Of a DNA stretch of 64,000 nt, positions 63,577 through 64,000 are shown in pieces. The translations under genes were made by a program, and so were the position numbers. The number at the start of each line of letters is the position of its first letter. The stretch's first letter is position 1. The notes below the pieces were generated by a model. That model was not told where the DNA came from, did no database searches, and worked only from the letters and a program-made list of their open reading frames with translations. Location of the stretch: the NCBI RefSeq assembly GCF_900178525.1, contig NZ_FXDJ01000006.1, positions 519,445 through 583,444 of the forward strand, read 5' to 3'. Source of the DNA: Massilibacteroides vaginae (GTDB lineage Bacteria > Bacteroidota > Bacteroidia > Bacteroidales > Tannerellaceae).

Positions 63577-64000
63577 TGTCATGCTGAGCCTGTCGAAGCA
63601 TCTCATACCGTCTGACTATTATTGAACGAAGCTTTATGCAGAGATCTCTCCACTTCGGTCGGAATGACAGGGAGTGTTACCAACGTAACCATCTGATAAT
63701 CGCCTGACTCACATTGTCATGCTGAGCCTGTCGAAGCATCTCATACCGTCTGACTATTATTGAACGAAGCTTTATGCAGAGATTCCTCCACTTCGGTCGG
63801 AATGGCAAAGAGTTTTACCAACGAAACCATCCGATAAACGCTTGATTCCCATTGTCATGCTGAGCTTGTCGATGCATCTCATCCCATCCCCTGTCATGCT
63901 GAGCTTGTCGAAGCATCTCATACCAACCCATTTTCATGCTGAGCCTGTCGAAGCATCTCATACCATCAGACTATTATTTAACGAAGCTATATGCAGAGAT
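63577..64000 (+). repeat. Dispersed mosaic repeat, cluster E, runs off the window
   Basis: Full 93-base units at 63577-63669 and 63715-63807, both from TGTCATGCTGAGC to GGAATGACA/GGAATGGCA, joined by a linker containing TTACCAAC. Then half-units from 63853 and 63893, and a further unit cut by the window end. Same orientation as clusters A and B. With AT-rich bases 63383-63576 it fills the 618-base end gap. Confidence 0.88.

Overview
The window is a stretch of a Bacteroidales chromosome, most likely Parabacteroides or a close relative in the Tannerellaceae. The sequence signs are: Bacteroidetes-type promoters (TTG, 19-21 bp, TAnnTTTG) before many genes; a DPP11-type S46 peptidase; DUF1573, DUF2027, DUF4249 and DUF6383-like proteins; an ECF sigma/FecR/TonB-receptor operon; and a type IX secretion PorE-like lipoprotein. 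Genus assignment is inference.

Layout. 0-2 kb: 3' part of hemW and a zeta-toxin-like pair. 2-9 kb: DPP11/CYTH/Smr operon divergent from queA, then a PorE-like gene. 9-19 kb, minus strand: thyA-folA, a giant alpha-2-macroglobulin, two DUF1573 proteins and meaB. 19-26 kb: HU-like protein, a sugar/ketosugar-type group (TIM-barrel protein, DUF1080-PHP fusion, FAD oxidoreductase) and an aldose epimerase lipoprotein. 26-27 kb: dispersed repeats. 27-33 kb: a 1307-residue surface protein, a candidate invertible promoter segment and a serine invertase. 33-39 kb: valS, a Tat-exported TIM-barrel protein, two uncharacterised proteins, tRNA-Thr(CGT) and an outer-membrane protein. 39-46 kb: ECF sigma - beta-barrel - FecR - TonB receptor - DUF4249 operon, then trpS. 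46-49.5 kb: a decayed phosphoesterase and an AAA/DUF4143 ATPase between two dispersed-repeat clusters. 49.8-57.5 kb: tcdA, a fimbrillin-like lipoprotein, a TIM-barrel/phosphoesterase pair, and ddh-lgt-fprA-nagB. 57.6-63.4 kb: a complete tripartite efflux operon (ABC ATPase, two MacB-like permeases, HlyD adaptor, TolC). 63.4-64 kb: more dispersed repeats.

The most interesting signal is at 31.2-31.7 kb. A perfect 14-bp inverted repeat (31241-31254 and 31649-31662) flanks 394 bp. Just inside its right arm is a near-consensus promoter (TTG, 19 bp, TATCTTTG). The segment lies between a large exported, probably glycosylated DUF6383-like protein and an Mpi-type serine recombinase. As assembled the promoter points away from the surface-protein gene (OFF); inversion would put it about 130 bp before the start codon (ON).

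A second theme is intergenic arrays of a GGATAT/AAAGGATAT motif at exactly 21-bp spacing at four separate loci (about 9.0, 24.9, 31.4 and 49.6 kb), plus a 22-bp triplicate before the HU-like gene and 21-bp minisatellites within the dispersed repeats.
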